Assembly (NCBI GenBank): GCA_030765045.1
Contig: CM060965.1
Span: 26,185,435 to 26,249,434 of the forward strand
Direction of reading: 5' to 3'
Length of the DNA stretch: 64,000 bases
Source: Tenodera sinensis
Lineage: Eukaryota > Arthropoda > Insecta > Mantodea > Mantidae
In this document: piece after piece, positions 37,085 through 49,557 of the stretch
How the letters are laid out: each line of letters begins with the position of its first letter
How positions within the stretch are numbered: position 1 is the first letter of the stretch
Notes under the pieces: model-generated
The model's database searches: none
Told to the model about the DNA's origin: nothing
Seen by the model: only the letters and a program-made list of their open reading frames with translations
Made by a program: the position numbers and the translations under genes

Positions 37085-39000
37085 TTTTTAAGTACCTAGC
37101 GGGTTTTCTAAGCGCATAGTGTATTTGAAAATTACGCATTAACTTTGTGTGAGTGCAGGTGAGACAAACAAGCAAAGTAATGTGGGACGAATAAACAATT
37201 TGTTTTTATCACAGTTGTTGAGGAACGAGAGAGAGCAGAAGAGGAAGAAGAAGAAGAGGGAGAGGGAGAGGGGGAGGAAGAGGAAGAAGGAGAGGAGGAA
37301 GTATGAGGGGAATCTACGACTTCCCCAGAAGCAAACCCTACAGAAGCTTCTCCCACTAACTTCCTAACACTACTATTTGAACACACCATGATAAACCCGA
37401 AACTGCCTAAAGGGAAGGAGACTGCAATTGATGTAGTGAAAACCACGTCGTGAGAACCACCCCTTAACAAGATACCAAACAGCTTAAATGGAAGAAACTG
37501 GTTGCATAAAAAACACAAAAAATTAGCTCTGTTATTTTGAGCAAACGTACTGATTGTATTGTACAGCTGAAGTCTAAAAAGTGATCCGACTCTTAAAAAT
37601 ATGAGTCGTTCTCTTAGGTAAGTTATATAGGTCTAACACCTTGCAATTTGTTCTGTGTAATCATATGTCTTAAATAAAGATCTTTAATAATTTAGCTAAA
37701 CCGTCCTTAACTTGTTTACCTTTATTTTATTTTGACGTTAACGAATTCCTCCAATACTGAACTTTTAGTTCAGTTGCATTGAAAATGCACGTGACTCTGC
37801 TTCAGCTGCGCCATCAAAATCCTAAGTATGCGAGTAGCTGAACACCTGAACAGGTATTGATTCTGGAAAACGGGTTGTGGTTTACATCAAGTTCGACTAC
37901 AAGTGTGGCCAGCAAATTGTTTTAAGTGCGATATAACTAAGTTATATTTCTATTTATTTTGCACTGGAATTATGGTATTATATAATGTATATATTATATT
38001 ATGTAGCTTTTATATATGGATGGAAGGGAAGTTATTACATTAATTTAAACCAGTGATAGATCTCGGTATTTGGAACACATTTTGTATCTTACATTTTTGT
38101 CTCACACCATTTTCAACGGAGATATCTTAGTTTGTCGAAAACAACCTGGCAACACTGCAGATTGTGTGGGTGTCACTTTCCCTAGCTCAGTACATAAACA
38201 CCGTAACGGTGCGTCTTGAAAACAAACTCATACCCTGCCTTGTCCTTCCGTGTTTACTGTGCGATTGTATACCAATCATAAGCGTTAGCTCACAAAACAT
38301 TAAACAAAAGCGAAAGTGCCGGACCTGTTTACAAACCAAGTCAATTCCCTGACCAACCTCAACGCAACGTTGTCGACTTACCTCACGTCTGAGAGAGCAG
38401 CTCGGAGTATTCCTTCACTTTTAAGTGATTAGTTATTTCGTAACCCTGTCTGATGTCCCATTCTTACTACCGAAGCTATGTCAGAAATAAGTTACTCTAC
38501 GCATCTTACAACTAACTGTTGTCTTCGTACATTTTTGTGGAATTACGCATCCGATTTGGATAGAAAACTATATATATATATATATATAGTTTTTTTATAG
38601 TTTTTCGAAATCTACTGATCAAAGAACAAAATGCCATTCGACTTTTTTGTTTGTAATGCTTCTATGAAGGACATATTAGAAGGAATGTAATGACTTCCCT
38701 TCCACTCTGTATATATAACAACTCGTTTTGTTTCAAAAGTTGTCGTATGTGATCAGGGATCGAGTAACCTAACGAGATCATTGTTAGTTACACATAACCA
38801 GTGTCCATTCATTCAAGTACTTTTTCCACGGTGATTCACGTCTGTTTAAGTCACTAAGGAAACATTTGAAGGAATATGTTGTTACTGAAGTTCATTGTCC
38901 ATGGACATATATAGTTGATTTTTACAATTGAGATAAGATTAGGGTACCTAAGTAAGCCCTTCAGCTCAAACAGAAGTGTATAAATGTGCCCCGTTCTCCC
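37085..39000. other. Intergenic; purine-rich tract, nothing else recognised
   Basis: A GA-rich tract runs 37225-37300 and a short (TA)n lies at 38570-38588. No gene or known repeat is visible. Confidence 0.45.
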
Positions 39001-40600
39001 CTATGCATGTTTGGATAGCTGCTTATGTATTTGCCATTCTGTCAGACATCGAATCGTGATAAATTCATTTTCCAGATCTCTCCAAAGCATTTGCAGGGAA
39101 GAAATATCCTCAATCCAACCCATAACATAATGTGGCTGAATGTTTATTTTGTTGCAGGCTTTCATACTGGAAAAATAATCCCTCAAACAAACTAGGTCGT
39201 CAATTTGTTTCGCTCGTCATTGAATCCACAGAAAGTTAATCGCCACTATATTTTTTTTCCTTGATTGAAAGGTCAGACCTTATCAATCTTACCTAAAGAA
39301 GAGGCTGTAAGCAGAACGTCTATCGATGTAGCATTTCTCAATACACTTCTTACTGTACACTGCTCGTGTATATCCAGCAATGACCTCATTATTAATTTAT
39401 TTTAAATCTGGCCACATACGATAACTTTTGGAACAAACCCAGCTGTCATTATGTGATTAATATCATCTAAAATAATATGCTTCAAAAGTCACCTGACAGC
39501 ATTCTTATTTAGAAAATCCCCAATTACTTGCTTGAAATTTAACTTTAAGTCCCTAACTTACAAGAGGTTGATTTGCATGGTCGAGTGGGTAATTAGGAAC
39601 AAGGCTTTCACTGATCTCGCCAAAATCTACAAAGCCATCGAAAATATCATTCCTAGCACTGTTTGTCATATCTTCTTTAAGTGGTAGTTCACCTAAGACA
39701 ATAAACACCACACGTTTTGAGGACTCTTAACTTTTCCGTTGTGATTTTCATCAGCGAATGTACTTGGTTAATAAACCCAAGACTAATTTGTAACTCTTGT
39801 AGCAAATATCGAAGAGATGCTTAGAGATGAAAGACACACTAAGGTACGCAGTACTACCGAGCAAAGCGACCAGGCGTATTGACCTTAGCTGTCGAGCGCT
39901 GCGATCGCCTGTTATCTTGTTTACTAGAACAGTGAAATACTAGTAACTTGGTGTACAGTCAGTAATACAACACAAATGAATGATCTCTCGCGCCTGTCGA
40001 TAGTACACATTGCTGTCCTGAATATACGTTAGCAACTGAACAATGTACTTACACTGTCTGGCGGTATTTGTGCGATGAGTTCGCGTAAACAACTCAGCAG
40101 TTTCACATTCTTTCCGACACGCCTCATGGCTTTATCACCTAGTAGTTTTGTAGCACTTTGAAGAACAACAATGCAATTCCAATGCTGCTGTTTCATCGTG
40201 TTCTGTATATCGCCTACCTTTGGTTTTACAATTATACTTTTTACCCACAAGTCATAAAAATATCCTTGTCACAGTCAAGTAAATTTTTAACTAGGCCATT
40301 CTTTGTCTCAACTTGATGTTCCTTTAACGTGTTAATTTCTTGCCTCGGCTTCCTGATCATTTTGTTTTTGCAGGAAACCACAGAGAGTTTTATTAACTTT
40401 GTCCTTAAAATCTTAACCCGCTCTTGTGCACTAAGTTTACTGCGAGTAGCGTTCACTGTCTGTCCAGTTTCCTTTTCTGGGAGATTTTCCTCATTAATGC
40501 TGCTGTTTTTAACACTGTATTCTCTCTTCCTCTTCCTCCTATGTGAACTAGCCCTTGTTTGTGCGCTACTACTCCAAGATGAAACAGTACTAAGTTTCAA
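39001..40600 (-). pseudogene. Possible P-element/THAP-type transposase relic
   Basis: Scattered minus-strand pieces in plausible order: a charged coiled-coil-like stretch (KLSAQERVKILRTKLIKL, 40241-40600), a FDGFVDFGE motif near 39630 resembling the core of P-type transposases, and a C-terminal-like segment (YVMGWIEDISSLQMLWRDL, 39001-39186). The 40029-40250 frame between them is unassigned. Many stops, and no terminal repeats found. Family identity is uncertain. Confidence 0.35.
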
Positions 40601-41755
40601 CCTGAAATCATTAACAGTAATTTAGCCTCACAATAAATTTTTATGGAGTCAAATCTATAAAATGTGTATAAAATATACTGGATCACAACTTTATTTACCC
40701 TTGGCTGAAGAGCTTTGGACTTCTGACGTAATTTCCAATAAAATGGTCAGAGCAAATGTTATTGATTTTGCACATTAAGATCCTTTTTATATAAAGCATC
40801 CAAATCACTTCTCTGCACCTGAGCACCCAAGAAACACATTTGCAATGCTTACAGCATTAACTTTTATTTTCGATTCACACAACTTCACTTAAGTTTTACT
40901 AGTATGTTGATATTCTTAGATGATGTAAGAAAAAATAGCTAAGCTTATAAGTAAATCACACAAAATCTACCTTTTTACCATACTTACCTAAAGAAATTCA
41001 AAACTAGCAAGGAAATGTTATAGGTACTTCCATTTTTGTACCCTTTGGGCAACGAAAGAACGGCCGTCATACCACACAATTTATGAAAAATAAAGCATTT
41101 TGTGGCATTAATCATTTACATATATTCTTTATTGTTGGTTTGAATTGTCAAATACTTTAAAGCTTTTTTTTTTTCGACTTCATCGCTATTCTTTTCTTTC
41201 CACCATGATCATGTACAAACAACAGAATTTAAAATTCATCTCATTACAACCCGGTCATAAAATATTTGGCCATTGCTTAAGCCTGTTGTATTCCCTTATT
41301 TCGCTGTACCTACAAGGAAGTCTATATCTGTATTGGTGTTATAAAGAGAGAACATTTATTTTGTATGTGGGTGTGTTTTACGTAGGGTAATCTTAAAAAC
41401 CTCTCAATCTACTTTATTATTTCTTCATTGAAAAATAAAATTCATTCTGACAGACATGGGGCTATAAACCACCTAATTTCTTTTCCTAAACTACTAAAAT
41501 ATTAGGCAGTACTTACAAAGTTCTTGTACTTGAATAGAAAAATACTTATTTATAAAAAAAGAAGTTTGAAAGTAAGCTCTGACTTTGCGTTGAGAATGCC
41601 ATAAAAAAGAAAACAATCGCACTCCACAGAATGCTCCTGAAGTCAATGTACTAGACAACAGTAACACGATTGACTGTCTACAGCGCTGTAACATTTGGAC
41701 TTACCATTCCGCTTTAGCTACCTCTAATGTTCCAGACATTTCTTATAATTATAAG
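40601..41755. other. Intergenic, nothing recognised
   Basis: AT-rich, with only short frames that have no motif. Confidence 0.45.
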
Positions 41756-42930
41756 TAGGGCTCGGAAGTTCATGCCCTAAAAAACACTGAAATATGCATG
41801 CAAATATGCTCTTAAAAACTTGAAAATATGCCAAGAAATATGCACTATTTAATTAAAACAATTAATGTCCCTTTGCAGTAGACAAGACGAGTTAGTATAA
41901 GTAATAAATAAAGGTACCTTATTCCTTAGACGTTGAAGCAGAAATAGTCCCACTGCTAGTATTAACAGCTAAATTGCAGTTCACTTTGCACAAATTTTCA
42001 ACTGTAAAGCATCGTCTGTTGTCTCGCAAAACACTTTTGTAACGTGAAAAACTGGATGTCTCGAATACCGCACATCCGTTTATAACCAGAATTTTTTGAA
42101 ATTACATAATTCACCTTCTCTTTAACTTTTTGTCCTATGCTACCAGGAACCGAACTTGGATCACATGTTTTTTCAAGCACAGTAAGTGATTCATGCAAAG
42201 GAAATCCTACAGCTTCCAATGCTGTTATGGCTGTTGGTAAGAAAGAAAAATAGGCAGATATGAAACCAAGATCCGCTTTTAACCCAGAGCTTGACAGAAT
42301 ATTTTGCACAGTTTCTATTGATGAAGCATCTTTCGAGTCCAATGAATTAACCTCTTCGACTATTTCTATGTGCTCAGCATAATATAAAACTGCATCGACC
42401 CATGTTCACCATCGAGTTAACACTGGTGCAGGGGGAAGTCAGATATGAGGTGCTGTTGATCTAAACAACTTAACTGTTTTAGGAGATCTAACAAAAATTC
42501 TCTTTGTACTGGACACAAATCTATCTACCAATGGGAAAGAATCATTGTCTCAGAAATGCTACCAATATGAAAAATATTATACAGATGAAAAAATATAAAA
42601 GCATAAAAATCATTAAAATATGCAATATAGGGGCAATAATACTGAAATCTTCGTGAGTTGCATCATCATCTGCAATACTGCCAATATGAAAAATATTATC
42701 CAGATAGAAAAAATTAATAAAAAACCATACAAATCATTAAAATATGCAATATAGGGGCTATAATATTGAAATAATATGCATTTATCAAAGATCAAGAAAA
42801 TATTCAGTTATATGCACCATACAATCATGTCCAAATAACTGAAAATTCCGTAATTCGTGCAGATAATGTAAAAGCATACACTTTTAACCCCTATGAAAAA
42901 ACATGCAAATGCATGAACTTCCTAGCCCTA
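41756..42930 (-). mobile_element. hAT-like element with CGGBP1-like ORF relic
   Basis: Inverted termini TAGGGCTCGGAAGTTCATGC and its reverse-strand partner TAGGGCTAGGAAGTTCATGC. Subterminal regions are rich in AATATGCA-type motifs. The flanking octamers (ATTATAAG, ATTAACCC) do not match. Near the right end a roughly 115-bp segment is duplicated (about 42548 and 42667, each with TATGCAATATAGGGGC). Confidence 0.7.
41998..42500 (-). pseudogene. CGGBP1-like/hAT-derived protein relic
   Basis: A 114-residue open part (FISAYFSFLPTAITALEAVG, GQKVKEKVNYVISKN) preceded, through stops, by KRIFVRSPKTVKLFRSTAP and W-rich text (LTRW.TWVDAVLYYAEHIE). This order of motifs is familiar from arthropod CGGBP1-like, hAT-derived proteins. 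It has at least two stops and is a pseudogene. Confidence 0.55.
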
Positions 42931-44094
42931 ATTAACCCATTTATTGAATGTTATGACAAGAACAGATTGGAAATTTGCGGTTAATGTAATAAAAAAGCTC
43001 CATAGAATATGTATATAAGACAAATGCCGCTGCTACTTCATTCCAAACAGTATACCTATTGATACTGACCTCAAGCAAGAAGGCTTTTCTTTAGTTCCTT
43101 TGCACTTGTAATCAAGATCGTTATATAGTATGGTACCAGGTAAGTAGAGTCTCGAGAAGTGCCACTCCGGCACAATTGCTGCCATTGCAACATACGGTAC
43201 AAGGAGGGTGAAGCGCGCGCGCGCGCAGTTCAGATAGCAATTGGAAGTGACGCTTTAAACCCGTTTTAACATATACAACTTAAAGCATGGACTGACAGGT
43301 CCATTGCGTAAACGTTAAGCAATAATTAAGGAACTGTATCAAAATGCAATGATATGTGGTATAAGAGATACTTTACTGAAAACAAGCAGGAAAGTTTCGT
43401 CAACACATTCTACTTATTACAAACAAATTTTACCACCGCCACCAAAATTACAATCAAAATAAGAAGTAACAAATTATTGTTTGATCTTAAAAGTAGACTT
43501 ACATTTCGTCATGTTGCAGAAGAAGTAGCTGACGCCGACTGCTGACATTTCCTCATGTTCCTTTTTGTCACGGTTACAACTTTTAATTTATCATTTAAAT
43601 CCCGTATCCTAATTAAAGTGCGGGTCCTGACGTATAGGGGAAGAATTCCTTCATCCGATTCAGGAATTAGATCAAACCATGGCAAGTGTTTTCATCACCC
43701 CAACACATTTTGAAACATTAAAGCCATGGAATCCCGCAAATATAACTTCAAAGTCTTCACTTTTTGGCATCACTATTCAGTCGGCCGAGTAAATCCCCTG
43801 TTAGAAATAACTAATCCAGTGCTGCGCTTAGCGTTGTTAGGTATACACCCTAGAACACTTGATGTTCCAGAAATTCAGTAGGTATTCTGTTTCAAATACA
43901 AACTATCCGGCGCTGGCAATTATTTATCTGTTAGGATGTTCATAGGCTTGGTTCTTCAGAAGTCGACTTCATCTCTGTTCTACCTTTGAAGAATGAATGG
44001 TGAGTAATTGTTTTAAGTAATGAGATTATTTGTTCCCTTATTTCTTTACAAACTATGCTTTAAACTCTATGAAACTATCTAAGGGACACTGGGA
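42931..44094. other. Intergenic, nothing recognised
   Basis: A short (GC)n at 43214-43227. No coding signal. Confidence 0.45.
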
Positions 44095-44791
44095 GTGAAA
44101 TTTTGGTCAAAATTGTCAAAAAGTCGAAAAAAAATTTTTTTTACCTTAAAATGTTCCTGGAACACCGGTGCATTTGGATCAGTTAACATTTTTCACATCC
44201 CCCACTCCATGTGGTAATTACGGCCCTTTCAAATAGCGCTCTTCCCTTAACGTACACAGCATGCTCCTATATAAAAGCCTGTTTTTCTCAAAACTACATT
44301 TCTGCACATTCCAAAAGAAGGTCGCGCCTGAGTTTTGCTTCAAATTCAATGAAAATCTCCAGAAGTATTCATAAATAGCAGCTAAACAAAACTATGATTC
44401 AATATTGGTGTTATCATTAACATGAATTCCAAAAACACTATTTTGTATGAAAAAAATCAATAATTTTTAAGATTAAATTTTCTTTGTTATTAAAAAAATA
44501 TGTACAGCATAATCAGCAAACGTATTTGAAATATCTCTTCATACAATTGTTACCCATGTTTTAGAGTATCAGTTTTGCCAATATAAATGAATTTTGAAAA
44601 GTCAATAGACGCGAGCTGTATTTTGAAAATGTGCCTATTAAATTCATAAAATAATTTATATATCCTAAACGAATTATCCACTTTTAATAAAATTTGGTGT
44701 ACCTCCTATTCTCATATAAATACAAACACAGTAAAATTTTCAGAAAAATCTATCAAAAAATGTGGAACTTTTAAATTTCACTCCCAGTGTC
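44095..44791. mobile_element. Unassigned element with 19-bp inverted termini
   Basis: Perfect inverted repeats GACACTGGGAGTGAAATTT at 44095-44113 and 44773-44791 enclose 697 bp of AT-rich non-coding DNA. No convincing target duplication was found, so the superfamily is open. Confidence 0.7.
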
Positions 44792-46811
44792 GAAATATGG
44801 TCTAATTTAAATGTAAAATGAATTTGTAATTTTAAAACACGAGCTTTTATATTAAAAGTGTTATTTAAATACATCTCTCTATAGAAAGAAACCCAGCCGA
44901 AACATGTTTTCGTTTGTCTTTTAGACAAACATATTTTCCTAAAGAATGAAGCAAATAACGAGTTTATGTGTCTCTAATGAATGTGACATATTCGAAGGCA
45001 ATTTATTGTTTTGCTCTAAGCGATTTACACACAGTTATTAAATGTTTATCATTAATAAATATATTGCCCTATTTTTTAATTAATCAACTATGTTGGTATA
45101 CACAAGTCTACTGCAGCAATTTAATCCCTTTCTTAAGAACAAATTCGTGTAATTCGGAAACTTAAGTGAAACAAACCGTAATTAAATATTTAAATTATTT
45201 GGCATAAAGAAACGATAAACAGTTCGAGTTGTCATAACTAATCCTAATGAGTGGATACAAGATGAAACTTGTCTAAAATACAGGTTTAGAATCAATCCAG
45301 TGAACAGACATTTTTGAAATACTATGCTCATATAACATAAAACTAACTTCAAGATATCTGTTGTATTAAATCAAGGAAAAACAATATTCTGTTTGCAGTC
45401 CACTCAATGGTGAACAGCGCCGAAGAGCACAATTCCCTTAGAGCTTCAGGTTATCCTGAGTATCTGCATGCATCAAGGTAAGGAGACCAATAAAGAATAT
45501 GAATAACAGAGATGATTTCTGTTCCCTTGGTGCATGCTGGATCACGACATCCTGCAGTGAGGAATAGCACACAACTTAGTTCATATCCCCGATAATTGCT
45601 TTTCAAGGGATTGCAATTGCATTCCCTTTCTCGCTTGATCAGGTTGAATCCTTTGATAACTGCAATCTGATTTTTAAAAAAAGGCACATAACAGATGTTG
45701 GAGAGCTTCAGTGTTGTCAATAAGTATATATCAGATAATCCTCAATACTCTAGACATTATGAACAAACGTTCATGTTTATCTCTCGCCAGCGAAACATCC
45801 AGATGTAATCTGCGTTAACCTACTTTCAGAAAAAAGGTAGTTTGTGCTCAATAAGAGAACAGAGAAACCCTCTAGCCTGGTTAGAGTGCAATGCAACACT
45901 CCGATCGGAAGCTGATCTTTCTCTTTGGCCATTAATCCTTGGTCTATCTCTACCTTTGCGTTCACCTCGACGTCCACCAGCTCTCACTCCCAAAACTAGG
46001 TATTTTAATACAAAAGTTTTAACAAAGTTGGCTAACAACACACTGCGCTACTGAAGATCAAAAAAATCTGGTTCCCGGCACACAACTAGCGATAACTGAC
46101 CTCAGGAGTAAATTATTTATCAGTGTGACTAATGTGGCAACCTTTGCTTACATATCTGTAGCAACAGCCTTCCCCTCTTACCCTTGCTTGACATTTGTCA
46201 AGTGTATTCTTTTAAAAATCAGACTGTAAAACCTGAGTGGGTCTATACCTGCAATTCTAGCAACAACTTGATAATCTGCTCGCAAGCCATCTGAGAGGAC
46301 GGAACAACGGGTGAAGCTATTAATCATCGGAGACTGATCTCACTAGTGCCATATCTCCAACGTTTCCAGGCTCATTAGAAGTCAGGTAAGAAATTATCAC
46401 GAGCAAAAAGTGACTATATCAACTACTTTCCCTTGACAAAGGTATAAGTACTATTCGTACACTTTATATTGAGCTCTGCGATGGCGTTGTTGTCGAATAC
46501 GGAACAGGACTTTCTATGTCTTATATGCAGTCGTACCTTGAATTCCATACAAGGCCACGAATAGTAGTTTCCGCGTTTGTTTTTCCAAGTTAGGTATTGG
46601 CTAAAGTAAAAGGCTAAACACATGACTGCTTCTTTTCCTATTTACAGAAGTTTGCGGGTCGACGCTGGCTGTTTCAGGTATTTGGTACTTCAAACTACTG
46701 CTTGAGCTGGTTAAATACAAAAGCAAAACGCAAAAGTAAACCCATATGATAACGCAGGAGAACAACAACAGAAGTAACGCAATACAATGAAATGCAGTGG
46801 TAACCTGGCGT
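44792..46811. other. Intergenic, nothing recognised
   Basis: No coding or repeat structure that I can support. Confidence 0.4.
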
Positions 46812-47143
46812 ATGGACAACGATGCTCAGTTGTTACTTTGGCAAAATGCAGGCCTTCTTAACTCACACCGTTTGTACCACTGCATTTAAGGGCTCAAGAT
46901 AAAATGTGCGAGTAGTACAATTAGGGTGTGTTTTCAGATGTATGAAACAGATAATCCACAATGGACAAAGATGCTCACTTGTTGCTTCGAGAAAGCACGG
47001 GCTTTCTTGACTTGAGGGCTCTAATGACCTAGCTGTCGACGGGCCCTTAAACCCTAATGACTCACTCACTCACTTTCTTGACTTGAATCGTTCGCAGCAT
47101 TAGATTCCAGGGCTCGAGATAAAACGCGTGAGTACTAGGTTGC
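46812..47143. repeat. Direct duplication, one unit carrying a LINE tail
   Basis: Units at about 46812-46930 and 46962-47143 share the order GACAA(C/A)GATGCTCA, CTTTGG/CTTCGAGAAA, ATTTAAGGGCTC/ATTCCAGGGCTC and GATAAAA. The second is longer because of the insertion at 47016-47072. Confidence 0.65.
47016..47072 (+). mobile_element. 57-bp LINE 3'-end insertion with target duplication
   Basis: GGGCTCTAATGACCTAGCTG through GGGCCCTTAAACCC plus an ACTC-type tail. Flanked by perfect 14-bp direct repeats CTTTCTTGACTTGA (47002-47015 and 47073-47086). It is the 3' hairpin and tail of the LINE family at 5835-5890, nothing more. Confidence 0.85.
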
Positions 47144-47208
47144 ATGGATACGTAGGCCGCGTAAACGAAGCGGAAAGTTTACGCAAGATGACGCGGCCTT
47201 CTCCGGAA

Positions 47209-47665
47209 GCTGTCGGTCCGGGTGGCTCAGTTGGTTAGGTGCTGGCCTACTGGCCCCTAGGTAGCGTGTTCAAACCCGGCTCAGACTGATAGTTGTTAAG
47301 TGTGCTTAAAAGCGACAGCCGCATATCAGCAGATTTATCGGCATGCAAAGGAACTTCTTCTTCTTCTTCCTCTTTCCCTTCTACCTTTACAGCGTAGGGG
47401 TGGCTCCGTAAATCCATCTTCTCCAGTCATTCCTATCCCTCATCATTCTCTTCATTTCTTCCATTGTCTTGTTCCTTTTTCTTCCAATCTTTTCCATTCT
47501 GTCCTCAAACATTATCCGGGGTCTTCCTACTCCTCTCCTTCCTTGTACCCTTACTTCTAGCATCTGTTTAACTTTACTATCCTCTGCCATGCAAAGGAAC
47601 TTCTACGGGACGAAATTCCAGCACACCGGCGGTGCTGATACGACAGCATCGTTAACACAAAATAT
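47209..47665 (+). mobile_element. SINE family 2, copy 3, interrupted
   Basis: Head and body at 47209-47357 (TCGGTCCGGGTGGCTCAGTT, B box relic GTTCAAACCC) and the rest at 47588-47665 (ACGGGACGAAATTCCAGCAC). Split by a truncated LINE at 47358-47587. Confidence 0.85.
47358..47587 (-). mobile_element. 5'-truncated LINE insertion (ORF2 C-terminus) in a SINE
   Basis: 230 bp flanked by 16-bp direct repeats CATGCAAAGGAACTTC (47342-47357 and 47588-47603). The minus strand is open and reads VQGRRGVGRPRIMFEDRM ... NDWRRWIYGATPTL and a stop, the usual C-terminus of arthropod non-LTR RTs. It has a short 3' UTR and a (GAA)n tail, a textbook target-primed insertion. Confidence 0.9.
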
Positions 47666-48270
47666 TTATTTTCCGGAAGCTAGGGATGCACATCAAAAGT
47701 ATAAGTATTTTAAAATGCAATTTGCTAACAAAGAATATCTCGGGCATGATTGACACCACAAAAATTGATATAAATTGTTTGCTTTAACAAGATTTACATC
47801 TTTTAGTGTAACAAGATTTTTCTCTGTTACTGTTTATCAGTTATATAAATTTAATTCATAACGAAGAGACATTCAAAGCTATTCCAGAAACTTCAAAATA
47901 TACATTTATTTATTATGTGTATTAAACATATGTTAGGTATTTTTGTCTAAATCATCGGAGCCATTTTTGAAGAAACAAAAAATAACGATATCTTTATCAT
48001 GCAAGGGTAATTTTGGGCGGGGAACTTTTTTTGAAAATCTTCGAGTCGCATCCTTAGAGGAAGCTGGACTTAAATAGCAAGTTTAGTATTTAACCGACTC
48101 AGTTTCTGAGCTATTCTGTACACTCACGCGCGAACTTGGTTTTTCCTAAACATACTTCTTGTTTATTCAGGAAGTCTCAAAACGTGCATTCCTGAGGAAA
48201 CCTCGGCATCTAATTTTGGGGTGGAATGAACACTCTCTATGCACTATCAAGCACAGAAAGTAATTAACTT
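47666..48270. repeat. Dispersed ~800-bp repeat, copy 6
   Basis: Reverse-orientation match to 57028-57600 (TTCGAGTCGCATCCTTAGAG, TTTAACCGACTCAGTTTCTG), ending in the degenerate hairpin CTCTATGCACTATCAAGCAC at 48234. Confidence 0.7.
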
Positions 48271-48287
48271 GAACTCTAGCACCAAGT

Positions 48288-49338
48288 CAGTGGCGGCTCG
48301 TGAATTATGGCAGTGTGTGTGCAGTATATTACAACCTCTCCACCGTTACTCTCTTTCTCTCTCTTACGCACACCACACAATTCTGATTCACAATTCATAA
48401 GGGCAATTGAGCTCTCACGTGTTGCAACTTTTTGTTTTAAATGACCAATATCACAACCATTATTTGTCCAGATACCATTTCTCTCACTCGTAGACAATAA
48501 GTACGAAAAACAGCTTCTTTTCGAAGGATAAACCTGAAAGATTTATCTCCTTGAATCTCGCCATGTTATTCATTTCCACACTTTCATAGATTCAAATTTC
48601 CCGAGCAGACACAAATGCATGCAATTTGCTGCCAAAAACACAACCAATAATAAACACGGTAACAAAATAACTATTCCCAGCTGAAGTACTGGCTTTGGTA
48701 TCCATTTATAATGGTTTAATAACAATATGTAATTGTGTTTACAACATTAACATAACTGTTATTTTAGTATAGAAAATGGCTTCATTGTAATATGTACATA
48801 TTTAGAAGCGTCAAGTTGGCTAACTACCTAGTTGATTGCAATTTCTACTAGACGACTGGGAGGGAAATGCTCGTAGCAAGGAAACCAGACCTGAGGAGAA
48901 CGCAGTGCGCTTGCGCGGTAACAATCGCATGTCTTAGCTTTGTCGATCATGCTGCTTGTCGCCGTATTCCTTAACGCAAGTTTTTCCCCGCTCCCCGCGA
49001 CTCCTCACTCTAGAGGTTCCTTCGCCAGTCGCAAAATCCGGTTTATGCGTCTCTACAGCTTGTTGACTGAATGCCCTGGCATTTGGTAAAGAGGGCGCGG
49101 GAAAATCAAACGAGGAAGTTCATGTAGAAAGTAAAGTTCGACATTCGACTTTCTCATTTGGATGTCTATAGAGTGAATGAGTGAGTGAGTGAGTGAGTGA
49201 ATGTGTTGGGTTGAAGGGCCCGTCGACAACTTGGTCATTAGGGCCCCGCATGTCTATAGAGGTAAATACACATTCACATACAGGAAAAAATAGTGGGTGT
49301 GCAGTTGTGAGTATATGATCACCCAGGAACCGCCACTG
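48288..49338. mobile_element. Non-autonomous hAT element, CAGTGGCGG family, copy 2
   Basis: 1051 bp, same ends and collinear with 22926-23896. The extra length is largely explained by the LINE 3'-end insertion at 49174. Flanking octamers CACCAAGT and CATAAACC do not match, so the target duplication is lost. Confidence 0.88.
49174..49249 (-). mobile_element. 76-bp LINE 3'-end insertion with target duplication
   Basis: Reverse orientation: hairpin GGGCCCTAATGACCAAGTTG ... GGGCCCTT followed by a (CACT)n tail. Flanked by perfect 12-bp repeats ATGTCTATAGAG (49162-49173 and 49250-49261). The empty site is visible in the other hAT copy near 23809. Confidence 0.88.
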
Positions 49339-49557
49339 CATAAACCCCAATTACAAGTTTCATTAATGTTCTGTTTCTAGTTAGCTAAACTATATTTTAC
49401 TTAATTGTACAAAAGAGTTTACTTAATAATAATAATTAAAAAAAAAAAAAAAAAAAAAAAAAACATGTTTCTGCATTTGTCGGTGCAGTACAGTTGGTCA
49501 TGAATGGCACATTATTGCGCCAAAATATTAAATCAAAACAAGTATATTTCTTTTCAA

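Noticed and set aside
48280..49346. 8-bp target duplication for hAT copy 2
   Set aside because: The flanks CACCAAGT and CATAAACC match at only half the positions.
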